From: Solanum dulcamara
Taxonomy: Eukaryota > Streptophyta > Magnoliopsida > Solanales > Solanaceae
Assembly: GCF_947179165.1 (NCBI RefSeq)
Contig: NC_077237.1
Coordinates: 62,479,523 to 62,543,522 of the forward strand
Direction of reading: 5' to 3'
DNA length: 64,000 bases
The position numbers and the translations under genes are program-made. The notes under the pieces are model-generated. The model was not told where the DNA came from and did not search any database. It saw only the letters and a list, made by a program, of their open reading frames with translations. Each line of letters begins with the position of its first letter. The first letter of the stretch is position 1. Positions 21,655-32,931 of the stretch are shown piece after piece.

Positions 21655-22043
21655 TATGATCCCAATATAGCCCAGATTCATCACCAACACCCAATCCACA
21701 ATCATTGATGAATCTCATGCACGATAGAGAGTAGTCATCATTATGCAACTTCCTAAAAGTAGAACTTCCACCTTCAGAACTATAGGATGAACATGAACTC
21801 CTGAAGTATAGGATGCCAACATAGCCCAATTTCATCACCAACACCCAACCCTTGAATGTTGAACAATCCCACGATCGATAGAGAATAGTCATCATGATTA
21901 GGCAGCTTCCAAAATGTGAAACTTGGATCTTCATAAAACTTAGCATCATTCATTACATCCCACACACGAACATGAGCAATTGACCTGTTCACCAATTCTT
22001 TTGTATAGTCCAGCTTCCAGTATGGAAGAATGTATTCAAACAT
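21655..22043 (-). pseudogene. Two tandem remnants of a possible B3 (DUF313-like) domain
   Basis: The minus strand carries two diverged copies of one coding block. The right copy (about 22043-21785) includes VNRSIAHVRVWDVMN, FWKLPNHDDYSLSI and GLGVGDEIGLCW. The left copy (about 21780-21655) includes FRKLHNDDYSLS and GLGVGDESGLYWD. The end motif G-L-x-x-G-D-E-I-G-L-x-W-D is typical of plant B3/DUF313 DNA-binding proteins, but the rest of the domain is short and unlike it, so this is tentative. No start, full domain or continuous frame is present; it looks like a dead gene fragment that was duplicated over about 125 bp. Confidence 0.35.
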
Positions 22044-22074
22044 AATCGAAAAATGAAATCACCAGCTTTACTTG

Positions 22075-22960
22075 ATCGAGATTTTCTTGGGTAATATTTT
22101 ACTTCATCTTTCATGGGTTATTCCAATTATACACCAGTGCAGGGCTCTATACTATATTTAAATTTCCTGAGCTTATAAGGTTTTTACTTTTGAAATCACC
22201 CGTTTACTTTTATACCAAATTTAAAATCTGAAAACAACCTAAAACTTCAGCTTTTACACAACACTTATCCTGTTAAGTCTATTAAACTCTCCCTGTTGCA
22301 TTTTAATTGGTAATGTTAGTGTTTATGCATTATCATTTTTATTTTTAATGTTCCTGGGTATCCGCCTACGGGAAGTTTGTCTATTAGGCCTTAACTGGTT
22401 GAGTCTGAGTACGTCAGTTTATTTTAGATTTCATTCCTTACAAAATTCTCTGGGCATCCTAAGAAATTGTATTTTCCATCTATTTCTTAGTAGCATTCAT
22501 TTTCATTATAGGTATACCAAGCTACGACTCTATGTAAAAAGGCCCTATTGATGCAGTTTGGAGGCAGTCAGGTCAGCTATTGTATGACAGTACACTATCA
22601 TTTTCCTTGATCGAGATCTTCGTGGGTAACCAGTTTCTTGATCTTTAATGGGTTATTCCAATCCTATGACAGGAAAGGCTCTACACTATATTTACCTTTT
22701 CCTATGAGGTTTTACTTTTGAAATCACCCGTTTACTTTTGTCGAGATCTTCATGAGTAATCTTTTTCTTGATCTTTTATGGGTTATTCCAATTGTATGAC
22801 AGGACAGGGCTCTACACTATATTTACCTTTTTCCGAGATTATAAGGTTTTTACTTTTGAAATCACCCGTTTACTTTTTTACCAAATTTAAAATCTGAAAA
22901 CAACCTAAAACTTCAGCATTTACACAACACTTATCCTGTTAAGTCTATTAAACTCTTCCT
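22075..22960. repeat. Three imperfect copies of a short direct repeat
   Basis: Blocks beginning GATCGAGATTTTC or TCGAGATCTTC and passing through GGGTTATTCCAAT and GGCTCTA-ACTATATTTA to GAAATCACCCGTTTACTTTT occur at about 22076, 22610 and 22740. The first and third continue for another 90 bp into CACAACACTTATCCTGTTAA. No gene. Confidence 0.7.
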
Positions 22961-23663
22961 GGATGATCTTGTCCGAGTGTGGGAGGGGCAGTGGTTAACC
23001 TAGAAGACTGGTTTGAATAAGTAGCATACCTGGTAAGCGACGTATTTGGTGTGGCGTTGACCAAAATTCAAAGCCAGCCACCAAGAACTTTGAGATTTGA
23101 TAGAACAATTATTTTGTAGAAGAAGGCAAGGGAATGGACGTGGGGGAGCAGGAATAGGGACTATGAGATTTGATAGAAGATTTCTTTTGTTGAAGAAATT
23201 GGGGGAGCGGGTACAGGGAGATGTAGCATTAGCGTTAGAGAAGAAGAATAGTAGGGGTTCAATTTGTAAGAAGGTGGCGTTCCACGTAGACAGGCACATC
23301 GTTCATGAAGAGCTGCAAGCATAGTAGCGACTGTGTAGGGGAAGTATAGTATAAATAAAAAGGAATTCCTCGTCTGTGATGGCGCCACATCACTGGGTTG
23401 AGGGTTCTCCTTTATATATATATATATATAAGATTTCCACATTTTCTATCTTTTGAATTGTTTGTGTTGAAGGTTTGGTTCCATCGCAGAAGCAGATTGT
23501 TGGGTCATGACAGTTCACCACTTAGTCTCAGGCACTAGTTTAGTGATGAACCAAACATTTGTGCCACAAACAAATCCAAATATAATGAATACACTAGGTA
23601 AAGAATAATTGTGATATTTTAATGTGCATTTTCTCAAACTTCATTTGATAAAAAGACTTTTAA
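22961..23663. other. Unassigned DNA with a TA microsatellite
   Basis: Contains short opposing ORFs (23097-23324 +, 23161-23442 -) without recognisable motifs, an internal imperfect duplication (GAGATTTGATAGAA at 23090 and 23164) and (TA)9 at 23413-23430. A block at about 23515-23600 (CACTTAGTCTCAGGCACTAG...CACAAACAAAT) recurs at about 25935-25985. Confidence 0.4.
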
Positions 23664-24123
23664 CACTTTGTTTGAATGGTTGTTACGTGTTGTTTCATAA
23701 TGTATAATATATCGTATTGTATTATATTATGTTATATTATATCGTACCGTATTGTTTTAATGACTACAACGTTTGGATAAATTATATCATTCTCCATCGT
23801 TACATAATGTCGCACATCCATTATTCGAATGATAAAACCTACAAGAAAAGTAGAGTACGAGGTAGAGTTACTATGAAAAGGTAGGATAAAAGATGAAATA
23901 TAATTATTAAATAATAAATAAAAATAAAATGAGAAGAAAATATTAAGGTAACAACACGAACACACCAAATCGGTCGTTACATAAAATGAGTCTTTTCGTC
24001 GTTACCTAACGATGGATTTAAACGATACGATACAATAGAATTTAAGTAACAATCAAAACAAACATAATATTTAAACCACCAATATAATACAATACAACGG
24101 GTAACAACCATCCAAACAAGGTG
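23664..24123. mobile_element. MITE, Tourist/Harbinger-like, 460 bp
   Basis: Terminal inverted repeats: left CACTTTGTTTGAATGGTTGT and the reverse complement of the right end CACCTTGTTTGGATGGTTGT. Flanked by TAA at 23661-23663 and 24124-24126, the 3-bp target of PIF/Harbinger-type elements. The interior is rich in TATTGTATTATAT-type stretches and has no transposase. It lies about 950 bp upstream of the RING-H2 gene. Confidence 0.8.
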
Positions 24124-24968
24124 TAAAGAATAAGTAGATTTTGAAAGTTTGGTCAAACAAGCTCTAAATTAACATTTTATATTAAATTAATTCACTATCA
24201 TTTCCTTTGATTATCACATTATAGAAGACTACATATTTCTATGATGAATCTAATTAATTTCTATCAACTTATACAATTTATTGAAACAATTTACTTTATA
24301 TTGAAGAACAACTTTTTATATGTCCTTCCCCACATAAAGGAAGAAATTTGGTGGAAAATTTATTTAATTCATTTTCCTTCTCAAACTTTTTTTCTTTTAT
24401 CTTTTTTTTTAATTGTATTTAAGGAACAATATAAAAAGGATATGTTTTATAATATTTTCTTTTACTTCCTTTCTGCACGCATTAAAAAACAAATGGTTTA
24501 TAAGATTTAAGCCTATTTGGCTTATTAATTAATAATGGTCATATCAATAAATTCGCTTCCAAAACAAATTAGGAAAACAACTTATTAACTTTCCAAATGC
24601 ACTAGGAAATATGGTAGGCCATCTTTTGTATATATCATATTGTTAATAATTCTGGTTTCAAAAAAAATTAGGAATGCAACTTATTATTTTTCCAAATGAA
24701 GAGGGAATACAATTTATTAATTTTTCAAATATAATGAATTAGGAATATAATGTATTAATTTCTCAAATATAATAAACTAAGAATATAATTTTTTAATTTT
24801 CCAAATATTGATAAGTTAGGAATACAATTTATTAATTTTTCAAATGAAATAGAAAATATGGTAGGCCAGCTCGATGTAGATATTTTATATTGCCAATGAA
24901 TCTGATTTCTATACAAATTAAGAAAACAACTTATTAAATTCCCAAATGAAGATATGGTAGGCCATTAC
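24124..24968 (+). other. Upstream region of the RING-H2 gene with repeat cluster
   Basis: AT-rich, no gene. Between about 24520 and 24965 it holds a short minisatellite of roughly 40-bp units (GGAATACAATTTATTAATTTTTC type) bracketed by larger related blocks. TATGGTAGGCCA occurs exactly three times, at 24610, 24857 and 24953, the last only 5 bp before the TATA-like run. These are candidate regulatory repeats. Confidence 0.55.
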
Positions 24969-24977
24969 TATATATAC
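24969..24977 (+). promoter_or_regulatory. TATA box of the RING-H2 gene (predicted)
   Basis: TATATATAC, about 100 bp upstream of the ATG at 25079, giving a 5' UTR of roughly 70-80 bases if transcription starts about 30 bp downstream. Confidence 0.55.
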
Positions 24978-25078
24978 TTCATTTTCGTTCAAACTTATTA
25001 TACGTTTTTGTTGCTTCCTTTCAAGAACTCAAAAAAATCCCAAAATTGTTTTTGTTTAATTTGTAGTGTTATTGAATA

Positions 25079-25555
25079 ATGAGTAACTCTAGTTCTCATT
25101 CTTCTATTATTGACATTTTTAACGTTAATGAACGTAATTCAGTAGATATATATAATTTCTTAAGTACTGGTGTAGCTGAAAATCTGCTAGGCCGATCCTC
25201 GCAAAATTGGAGAAATCTGCCATATGATTCTCACTCGATAAGTGATCCGGATCATCAAGAGGCTTATAAGGAGGAGAATGAGGAGGATGTTACATTGAGG
25301 TACTTTAAAACAAGAACTCATCATGTTGATAGGCCAATAGATGGAGTAGATAATCCAATAAAAATCAAAGATATTTGTGTCATATGTCATGAAGAATTTG
25401 AGCATGAAGAGGCCATTGGGACACTTGGGTGTGGACATGAATATCATGTGGGATGCATCAAAAAATGGCTGCTGAGGAAAAAAGATTGTCCCATATGCAG
25501 AGCTTCAGTTTTGCCGTTCACATCAACAAAGACTATACAAATGCATAGCATCTAG
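25079..25555 (+). CDS. RING-H2 finger protein, probable E3 ubiquitin ligase
   Basis: 158-aa intronless ORF, the only intact host-like gene here. The C-terminal RING-H2 has all eight metal ligands: C100, C103, C118, H120, H123, C126, C137, C140 (C-x2-C-x14-C-x1-H-x2-H-x2-C-x10-C-x2-C). Recognisable motifs are ICVICHEEFE, LGCGHEYHVGCIKKWL and CPICRA; the Pro after the seventh Cys and the Trp (W130) three residues after the first Ile-Lys pair are typical of E2 contact surfaces. Plant proteins of this layout pass ubiquitin from an E2 to a substrate. The N-terminal 95 residues are Ser-, Asn- and acidic-rich (a Glu/Asp run at about 64-70), with no membrane segment or signal peptide, so a soluble cytosolic or nuclear protein is likely. 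The start is the first ATG after a TATA box 100 bp upstream. Substrate and pathway cannot be told from sequence. Confidence 0.85.
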   Translation: MSNSSSHSSIIDIFNVNERNSVDIYNFLSTGVAENLLGRSSQNWRNLPYDSHSISDPDHQEAYKEENEEDVTLRYFKTRTHHVDRPIDGVDNPIKIKDICVICHEEFEHEEAIGTLGCGHEYHVGCIKKWLLRKKDCPICRASVLPFTSTKTIQMHSI

Positions 25556-26248
25556 AGATTTATTTTATTATGATATTATGTTTTGCTAGTCTAAAGTTTT
25601 CTTTCCCTATGTTTACTAGACCAAATACTTGTGTGTTTACGTATATTTTAAAATGCATATCATTAAACTTAGTAATTAAGATAAATGGTTTTTAAGTTGA
25701 GGATGTCACGCACAATATGTCTTTGTTACATACAAGAGCAATTCGTTTCCTGCCCTAATTACAGTTAAGAGACAAGAAATGACAATATAATTGTAGACAC
25801 TCTAGCATAAATACATATTAGACAAGAACATATATGGTAATATAGATTGTTTTTCCCACAACTGTAGCAATATCATTAATTCTTAAATTTTTCCCACAAC
25901 TGTAGCAATATCATTAATTCTTGAATTTCTTCTAGTGTTGTCACTTAGCCTCAAACACCAGCTTGAGACACAAACAAATACAAAATAAAGAGTACACATG
26001 CTATTATAATATGCAATTTTAATCCAATCAATCTAATAAAAGACAACGATAATAGGCAACGTGATAAAAGAAATTGACCGGTACATGAGAGACTAGAGTA
26101 TTACTAATAGATCTTCGGTGAAACAAGAAACCTGGCACCATTTTTATTTTTATAATATTTGATATTAGAAAAAAAGTTAGTCAATGAATACAATGATGTT
26201 TTACACGATTGCACGATAAATTCAGCAGTTAATTAAGAGGACAGTAAT
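25556..26248. other. 3' flank of RING-H2 gene, with a 38-bp duplication
   Basis: No gene. TTTTTCCCACAACTGTAGC... is repeated with a 38-bp period at about 25849-25924. A block at 25935-25985 resembles 23515-23600. It ends where LTR C begins. Confidence 0.55.
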
Positions 26249-28632
26249 TGTAACACCCCTAAAAATGTTGTATATGTTGTTCCAATTCTCGACGAAAATG
26301 ATACTGTTTTTTATTTTGTGCCTAACTTTTCATAAGATGGTCTAAGTTAGGTGATTCAAATTTTTGAATAACCCCAACATTATTATCTACAACTTTTGTG
26401 AAATGGAGCTTAAGAATCAGAGGCTAAATAGGTCAAATAAATTAATCTTTGCAAGATGGTGCTGTGATGAAATGGAGTGTTTGTAGAAGAAAATTCATAA
26501 CTCACTGTAGGATGATCCCATTAAGTTGATTCTTGAATGACATGAAAGGAGACTTCTAGAGCTACAATTCATATGGCATCAAATCCTAATTAGGAAATTA
26601 TTTTATTCAAACGTAGCTGCAAAAAAAGGTATTCCGTAAAAAAAAAGATTCATCTCACCAAACATGGAAGATCTAGATCCATTTGACATCACCCATGACA
26701 ACAATAGTCCTTCATTTGACATCACCCACGACATCACAATCCTCCATTAAATTTTTAGATTTTTCTTTATAATTATTTTAATTATTGTTAAGTCCCTCTT
26801 TCACACCTATGAATACCCATTTTATTTCATCAAGCTTTCTCAAGCAACTTTTCTCTCTATACACTTTTTAACTCATTCTCAAAATATAGTTTTAGGTCTT
26901 AGTAATGTAAAAATACTACTCCGGTGATTCATATAGTCCGGGTAATACAAAAAACGTTCCGACGAGGAGAAAATGTTAGGATTCAAGAGTGTTCATTAAG
27001 TCCTTCGATTATGAGTAAAGCTTTGGATTCCAGGTATGTAAGACTTCAATGAAAGTATTCCTTCCACTAACATTCCTAAAGTATTTTGATTATATGATAA
27101 ATTATGTTTATTTACCAAAATATTTTCAAGATGTACTCTAAGGTATGTGGGTGTTTATCCACAATTTTTTTCCACCCATGTAGTCCAAACCTTTTTCAAC
27201 TAAATCTCTTGATTTCAAGTAATATTTTCTTATGTGTAATTCTTATTTCTACTTAATATCATGAATCATGGTTAAACTAATGACTATTGGTCTATTTTGA
27301 TGCAAAATAATTTAATATGTATGAATTTATGGTTTGCAAGTACTTTTTCTATTTAGCTCTTTAAAGGTTCATGAAATTCATGATGGGTTGTTTAAAACAT
27401 GATTTTTAATTTAGGGATTTCAAAGTATTTATACATAATTTCATTTTCATATATGTTTGAAAGTTGAAGTGATTTGAACCCACCTAGTTTTACTATGTTT
27501 TGAATGAAGTTTGACTTGAAAACTTTGACACCAAATGAATGTTTATGAAAGCAATGTTTATGATAAAAAGGAAGTCTTATGAAATAAAAGAATGATGAAA
27601 TGATATGAACGATGTATTTTTTATGCAATAAGGACAATTCTTGCATATTTGAATTACCAAAGGTTTTAATGAGCTATTCTACCGAATATGATATTTTGAA
27701 TTCTCAAGCTATATGCTATGACTATTTTGAAGTATTAAGCTATTCTACAGAATTGACTTACCACCGAATCGGTCATTGAGGTGGGATTAGATAAGAGAAT
27801 CCTAGTTGCAACCCCTTATCTCATTAACTATGTGCCAACATAGGAGCCCTTATAGGCTTAGGCTAATGGATCCAGGAAAACCCTTAAAGTTAAAGTTAAA
27901 AAATAAATGTAAAATTGACGGACTTCTACCCTAGGCAAGTAGACTCCCCAATAAATGTAGGGGGTTATGTTGGATTTAATGTAATAGATAACATGGTCTT
28001 AATGTCGGTTATAGTCAACTCCCCACAAATGAATGTTTCAAATGCTATTTACATGATTAACCATGCATGTATATATCCACATATGTATGATTTAGATGCT
28101 ATCTACTTGATTTCTTATGCGCGCACTCATTTATGTACTTTACATTATAAATTTCCTAAAAGTTTTACTTTGTAATGCATGCCTACATACTTAGTACATT
28201 CAAAGTACTAACACATACTCTTTTGCCTACATGATATCACCATGTAGGGACCAGTGCTCCTTCGTGTTCTCCTCCACGTGATTAGTTGAGATTTCGTTTG
28301 AAGGCTACTTTTGGTGAGTTCCCATGTTTCGAGAATAATACTCTTTTATCTTTCTATTTTATGATATGTTGAGATCCTTAGACACTTACTATGACATATT
28401 TTTCTATTATGATTGAGGGTGAGCTAGGGACTTGTCATAGCATTATTAAATCTAAAAATTAGAGGTATTGTTGGACATATGTAAGTTGACGATTTACTAT
28501 TATGATTTCTGCTTGTTTATTTATTTTCCTTACCTATGAAAGGCTAAAAGAAATACTAAGAGGCTTGTTTGAGGTACTTTCGGGTTTTTCATTCTCCATG
28601 TCACGTTAAGGCCCTAGGCTTGGGTCATGACA
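26249..28632 (+). mobile_element. 5' LTR of gypsy element C
   Basis: 2384-bp LTR from TGTAACACCCC to GGGTCATGACA, followed two bases later by a clear primer-binding site and a gag start. No 3' LTR is found in the window, since the element is cut in gag. Two strong stem-loops lie at 28191-28248. Short ORFs inside are incidental. Confidence 0.85.
28191..28248 (+). other. Perfect stem-loop pair in LTR of element C
   Basis: First stem TTAGTAC (28191-28197) with GTACTAA (28205-28211), 7-nt loop. Second stem CCTACATG (28226-28233) with CATGTAGG (28241-28248), 7-nt loop. Both are perfect; the module ends about 385 bp before the LTR end. Confidence 0.75.
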
Positions 28633-28635
28633 AAC

Positions 28636-28647
28636 TTGGTATCAGAG
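28636..28647 (+). other. Primer-binding site of element C
   Basis: TTGGTATCAGAG just after the LTR end (28632), matching the initiator tRNA-Met type used by gypsy elements. Confidence 0.9.
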
Positions 28648-28847
28648 TCTGAGGTTTTGAATGGTCCTTGGAGTCCAACATACCCCTTCAAATAGGATCT
28701 TATTCATGGTTGCGAAGCGCGCCATAACTATGAATAGGAGACTATGAGATATTTAGGAAAGTTTTCACTTTTTTTCAAATTCATGTCGTACCTTAGAGTG
28801 TCCTAAGCTTTCCTCTAACTAACGACCCATTTCGTATTTTCTAGATA

Positions 28848-29470
28848 ATGACTCGTAGAAGAGAACCTCCAAGACCAAGGGTTGATAATGAGGACCAAGC
28901 TCCTCTGGTTCCCGATGCCCCACATCATGAGGAAGGGATAACCCATGTTGAGTTTTAAAATATCATTACGTTGTTGGCTCAAGTCGTAGCCAACCAAGGG
29001 CATCAAGGTGTTCCTCCTCTCCAAATGAAAAATCTGGCCTCTAGGATTCGGGATTTCCAAAGGATGAATCCGCCCAAGTTCAATGGTTCTAAACTAGATG
29101 AGGACCCTATGGAGTTCATTGATGAGGTGTATTGAATTGGTGATATCATAGGTTTGCCACCGAATGAGAAGGTCGAGCTAGTCGATTATCAACTCAAAGG
29201 TGTGGTTCGAGTGTGGTACAAACAATGGGATGTTGAGAGGGATGAAGAAATGGGGCCGATAGGATGGGAAGAGTTCAAAGGTGCCTTCCTAGACTATTTC
29301 TTCCCATTAGATCTAAAGGAGGCCAAAATCCAAGAGTTCATCAACCTCCATCAAGAGAGTATGAGCATAAGGAAGTATGCCCTCAAATTCACTAAGTTGT
29401 CAAAGTATACTCCCTTCATGGTCTCCGACCAAAGAACTAGGATGAGCAAGTTTATTTCTAGTGTCTCAAG
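28848..29470 (+). pseudogene. Gypsy Gag, N-terminal and capsid part (element C), truncated
   Basis: Starts MTRRREPPRPRVDNEDQAP, the basic-proline start common in plant chromovirus Gag, then TAA after about 37 codons. The reading continues as a spacer (LAQVVANQ), the capsid entry RIRDFQRMNPPKFNG, and from 29154 an open stretch with VELVDYQLKGVVRVWYKQW, AFLDYFFPLDLKEAKIQEF and IRKYALKFTKLSKYTPFMV, the retrotransposon gag domain. Similarity stops near 29470, where sequence belonging to element G (opposite strand) begins; the zinc knuckle and all of pol are missing. Confidence 0.85.
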
Positions 29471-30119
29471 CTTGGAACTGTCCCAAAGATCCTAATCCTG
29501 AACCATGTTTCTAATTGAAGGGGGGATTATTCACTGTTCTAGCTACTAGAAAGCTGGTATAATCACCTCTTGCCCTCATCTGGGGTACTCTTAGGATCAA
29601 TGATCTAAGATGTCGAAGTCATAGTAGCCTTGAGAAGACCGACTTGCAAGAATATAGCCACCATAACCTGAAGAACCCACATCTCATCCCTAGAAACTCT
29701 GCTAATGCTAGGACCACCCTGCTATCCAAGAGTTCATCAACCTCCATCAAGAGAGTATGAGCATAAGGAAGTATGCCCTCAAATTCACTAAGTTGTCAAA
29801 GTATACTCCCTTCATGGTCTCCGACCAAAGAACTAGGATGAGCAAGTTTATTTCTAGTGTCTCAAGCTTGGAACTGTCCCAAAGATCCTAATCCTGAACC
29901 ATGTTTCTAATTGAAGGGGGGATTATTCACTGTTCTAGCTACTAGAAAGCTGGTATAATCACCTCTTGCCCTCATCTGGGGTACTCTTAGGATCAATGAT
30001 CTAAGATGTCGAAGTCATAGTAGCCTTGAGAAGACCGACTTGCAAGAATATAGCCACCATAACCTGAAGAACCCACATCTCATCCCTAGAAACTCTGCTA
30101 ATGCTAGGACCACCCTGCT
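29328..30119. repeat. 396-bp tandem duplication spanning the C/G junction
   Basis: 29328-29723 is repeated at 29724-30119 with no difference that I could find by eye. The unit contains the end of the C gag (+), the junction near 29470 and about 250 bp of G gag (-). It is therefore younger than the joining of the two elements. Confidence 0.92.
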
Positions 30120-30456
30120 CACGCTAGCTTTCCTCAAAAGCATGTAATATCGCCTGAGCAGGCCAAATGGTCTGACCATGCTGTAATCTCTATCAGGGCT
30201 TATACTTGGAGTCCTTATCTCTAGTCTGGGATCCATTGTAGCAGCCCTGGTAATGAGACCTCTTATTACTGCCCCTTTATGCTACGCAATTAATATGCTC
30301 TACGAATCCTGTATGGTCGACCACATCAAGAAAAAAATAACCTGTTGAAGCCAGATTCTCCATGTCAACGCTTAGTCTATACCGTAACCTACATATAAAA
30401 AATGAACTCTTCTTCTCCATCAGTAAGATCATGGAAGCATAGAGAGACAACTCATG
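29471..30456 (-). pseudogene. Gag, distal part of element G (separated by insertion of B)
   Basis: Minus-strand reading from 30456 leftwards continues the Gag of element G, whose front half is at 54354-55300. Frames recover SLYASMIL, FFICRLRYRLSVDMEN (usual form F-V-x-G-L-x-Y-x-L-R), FLDVVDHT and a basic Ser/Gly/Tyr-rich spacer (KRSHYQGCYNGSQT) as found before the zinc knuckle. Stops are present. The longest frame, 30236-30015, is a shifted reading of that spacer. About 250 bp of it is doubled by the 396-bp duplication. Confidence 0.65.
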
Positions 30457-32716
30457 TGTAACACCCCAAAAGTCAAAAAGTTAGAACCAAGGAGAAAAGT
30501 CTCAAAATTTAGAACTGGCTCATGTTCACTAGTCACTCTATGACTCATAGAGCCTTCTACGACTTGTAAGAGTGAGTCGTAGAGTGAGTCAAAAAGGTTT
30601 GTCCAAAACAAACCTTAGATGACATCCTACAACCAAACATGATGAGTCGTAGGACTTTTTACAACCCATAATACCCAGTGATAACCCAAACTTAGAGGCC
30701 ATGTTTTAGAAGTCCATCAAGGTCAGGTCTACAACTTGACAGGATGGCCCGTAGAAGTTGTTATGAGTAGTAGAAACAACTTGTAACCAAAGAATAGAGG
30801 CTCTCAAAGTTGCAAATTTTGGGAGTTGCAGGATAGACCAATTCTATGACCCATAGACGAGTTGATGAGTCGTAATAACGAATCATTCCAAAACTTTGCA
30901 GGCTTAATTTTAAGCCCATTCCTCATACTTGCAAAACAAGTTGTCTTGACGACTCGTTGTTTCTTCTACGACCCATAGAAGGGGTCTCTTAGGTCCAAAA
31001 TTCTGAAGTTTAATGAGGGGAAATTAGGTGATTTCCTAAGTTCGATTCAGTGAACCTAGAAATGATTATGGACAAGTTCAACCCTATATCTAACCATTTC
31101 TTTGAAATTCCCTCATTCTAAAACATTTCTTTGAAATTTCCTCATTCTAAACCATTCTTCTAAAATTTCACTAAGGCAAGAACTCCAAATCTCTCTCAAG
31201 GTTTCTCTTTAAGTTCAAGCTAGGGTTTCACATTTCTTCCAATATTTCTTCTTTAATTCTAAGTTAAAACACTCAAGGTATGTGGAGATTGATCCATGGG
31301 TCGCTTTCACCCATGGAGTCCCAAGTTTTGTCAAGGTTTCTTTCCATTTCAATTGAATTATGAACCCTAGTTTTGATGAATTGCACTAGGCTATTTCTAT
31401 TTCATTTTGAGTTATTATCAATGATTATTCTAAGCATGTTTCTATATGAATTGAATGATTTTAAGTTGAATTATGGATGCTCATGTATAAATGTATCTCA
31501 ATTATGATTTTAAGATTCAAAGATGATTTTCATGAGTTGAGTATGAGTTCAATGATTTTAAAGGAAAGTTTTAAAGATGTAAAGTTGAGATTATGATTTT
31601 TAAGTAATGAAGTTATGATGAAGATCAAGTTATGATCAAGAAAGTTATTATGGTATGATAAGTCCAATTCTCACACAATCATATTAAGGATGGTGATAAG
31701 TACAATTCATATCGAAGTTATGGATTCTTATGAATCACTAAAGTTAATAAGCTATTCGTCATATGTTTTGTAAATATGGATTAATAGGCAGTTACTATCT
31801 TTTCCTATAATGTTATGATCATATTTTAATAAATTCCATTGAGATATTTACTAAGCTCGAGAGGACTTCTGGGTGGGATTTGGTTCGGTAACACAGTTAG
31901 TTACCTAAGAAAATCCTAGTAGCAACCTGAAGTCCCAAAATATATTGCCCACGTAGGTTGCCTTCATGTCCTAGCTAGTGGATCCATGACGGAGTACACC
32001 CTAGCATAGTAGCCTCCCCCTTCTGGATGAGGGTTCCATCGAATTCTATATTATAGATCTCTTGTTCTTAGATGTCGGTTAAAGGTCCTATTCCATACAA
32101 GTTGAAGTTAAGCTATGAGTTATATGATGAGGTTTTATGATATGCAGTGAACATAAGTTTTCATATATTTTCAAATGTATTTAAGCCATACTCATATTCA
32201 TTATGATTGGTCATGCATTTTATGGCATATTATTTATGTTCCTTTACTTGTTCATACATACCTCACATACTTAGTACATTCAATCATGCTAACTCATATT
32301 TTTAGTACATTGTCTCATAATGTAGGGGCGGACGACACTCACGATAATCCTATTCGTGGCTAGAGTTGATTAGATATTAAGGGTTGGTGAGTCTTCATCT
32401 TATCAAGGGCAATGATTTTTTTTCATATTGCTACGATTTTACTTCCCTTTATGCTCAAATGAGATAGGACCTTGTCCTAAGCCCCCATTAAAGATTATAC
32501 TAGAGGCATGCATAGATGATGTTATGATGTAGTCAGTATTGGACATCTATTGAGTTGATTTCTCTTAGTCCTACTCCCTTAAGTTGATTACTTCCTCTTA
32601 TATCTTATTATCATGTTCTTTACCGTATGAATACAATGTATGCTAAGATGGATTGGTTGATGTCCCTTACTTCCCAATCGCCATGTCACAGCTTGGCCCT
32701 AGTTCGGTATGTGACA
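30457..32716 (+). repeat. 5' LTR of element B
   Basis: 2260 bp from TGTAACACCCC to GTATGTGACA, followed by a primer site. Its first two thirds align with 37694-39160 and its last 700 bp with 53638-54353. Many repeats of the type ACTCATAGA-GAGTCGTAGA lie in 30520-31000. Confidence 0.88.
32271..32325 (+). other. Stem-loop pair in 5' LTR of element B
   Basis: TTAGTAC (32271-32277) and CATGCTAA (32285-32292), partly mispaired. Then TACATT (32306-32311) and AATGTA (32319-32324) with a 7-nt loop GTCTCAT. About 440 bp before the LTR end. Confidence 0.5.
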
Positions 32717-32732
32717 AACTTTATATAAGAGC
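32717..32732 (+). other. Decayed primer-binding site of element B
   Basis: AACTTTATATAAGAGC occupies the place of the usual AACTTGGTATCAGAGC right after the LTR; three substitutions would weaken tRNA-Met priming. Confidence 0.65.
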
Positions 32733-32931
32733 ACAAGTTTGAAAAGAGTCCTAGGAGTCTAGCATGCCGCGTTAACTAGAGTCTTGTTTATTGGTGTGAA
32801 GGATGCCTCATCTATGAATAAGAGGCAAAGAAACGTCTTAGGAAAATCTCACTTTTTTTGTGATCTATGACATACGATAGAGTGGTTAAGTCATTCCCTC
32901 TAATGCTTGTGCTTTGTAATTTTCGAAATAT

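Noticed and set aside
23097..23324. 75-codon basic ORF as a small gene
   Set aside because: Overlaps another ORF on the opposite strand, has no domain and lies in internally duplicated DNA.
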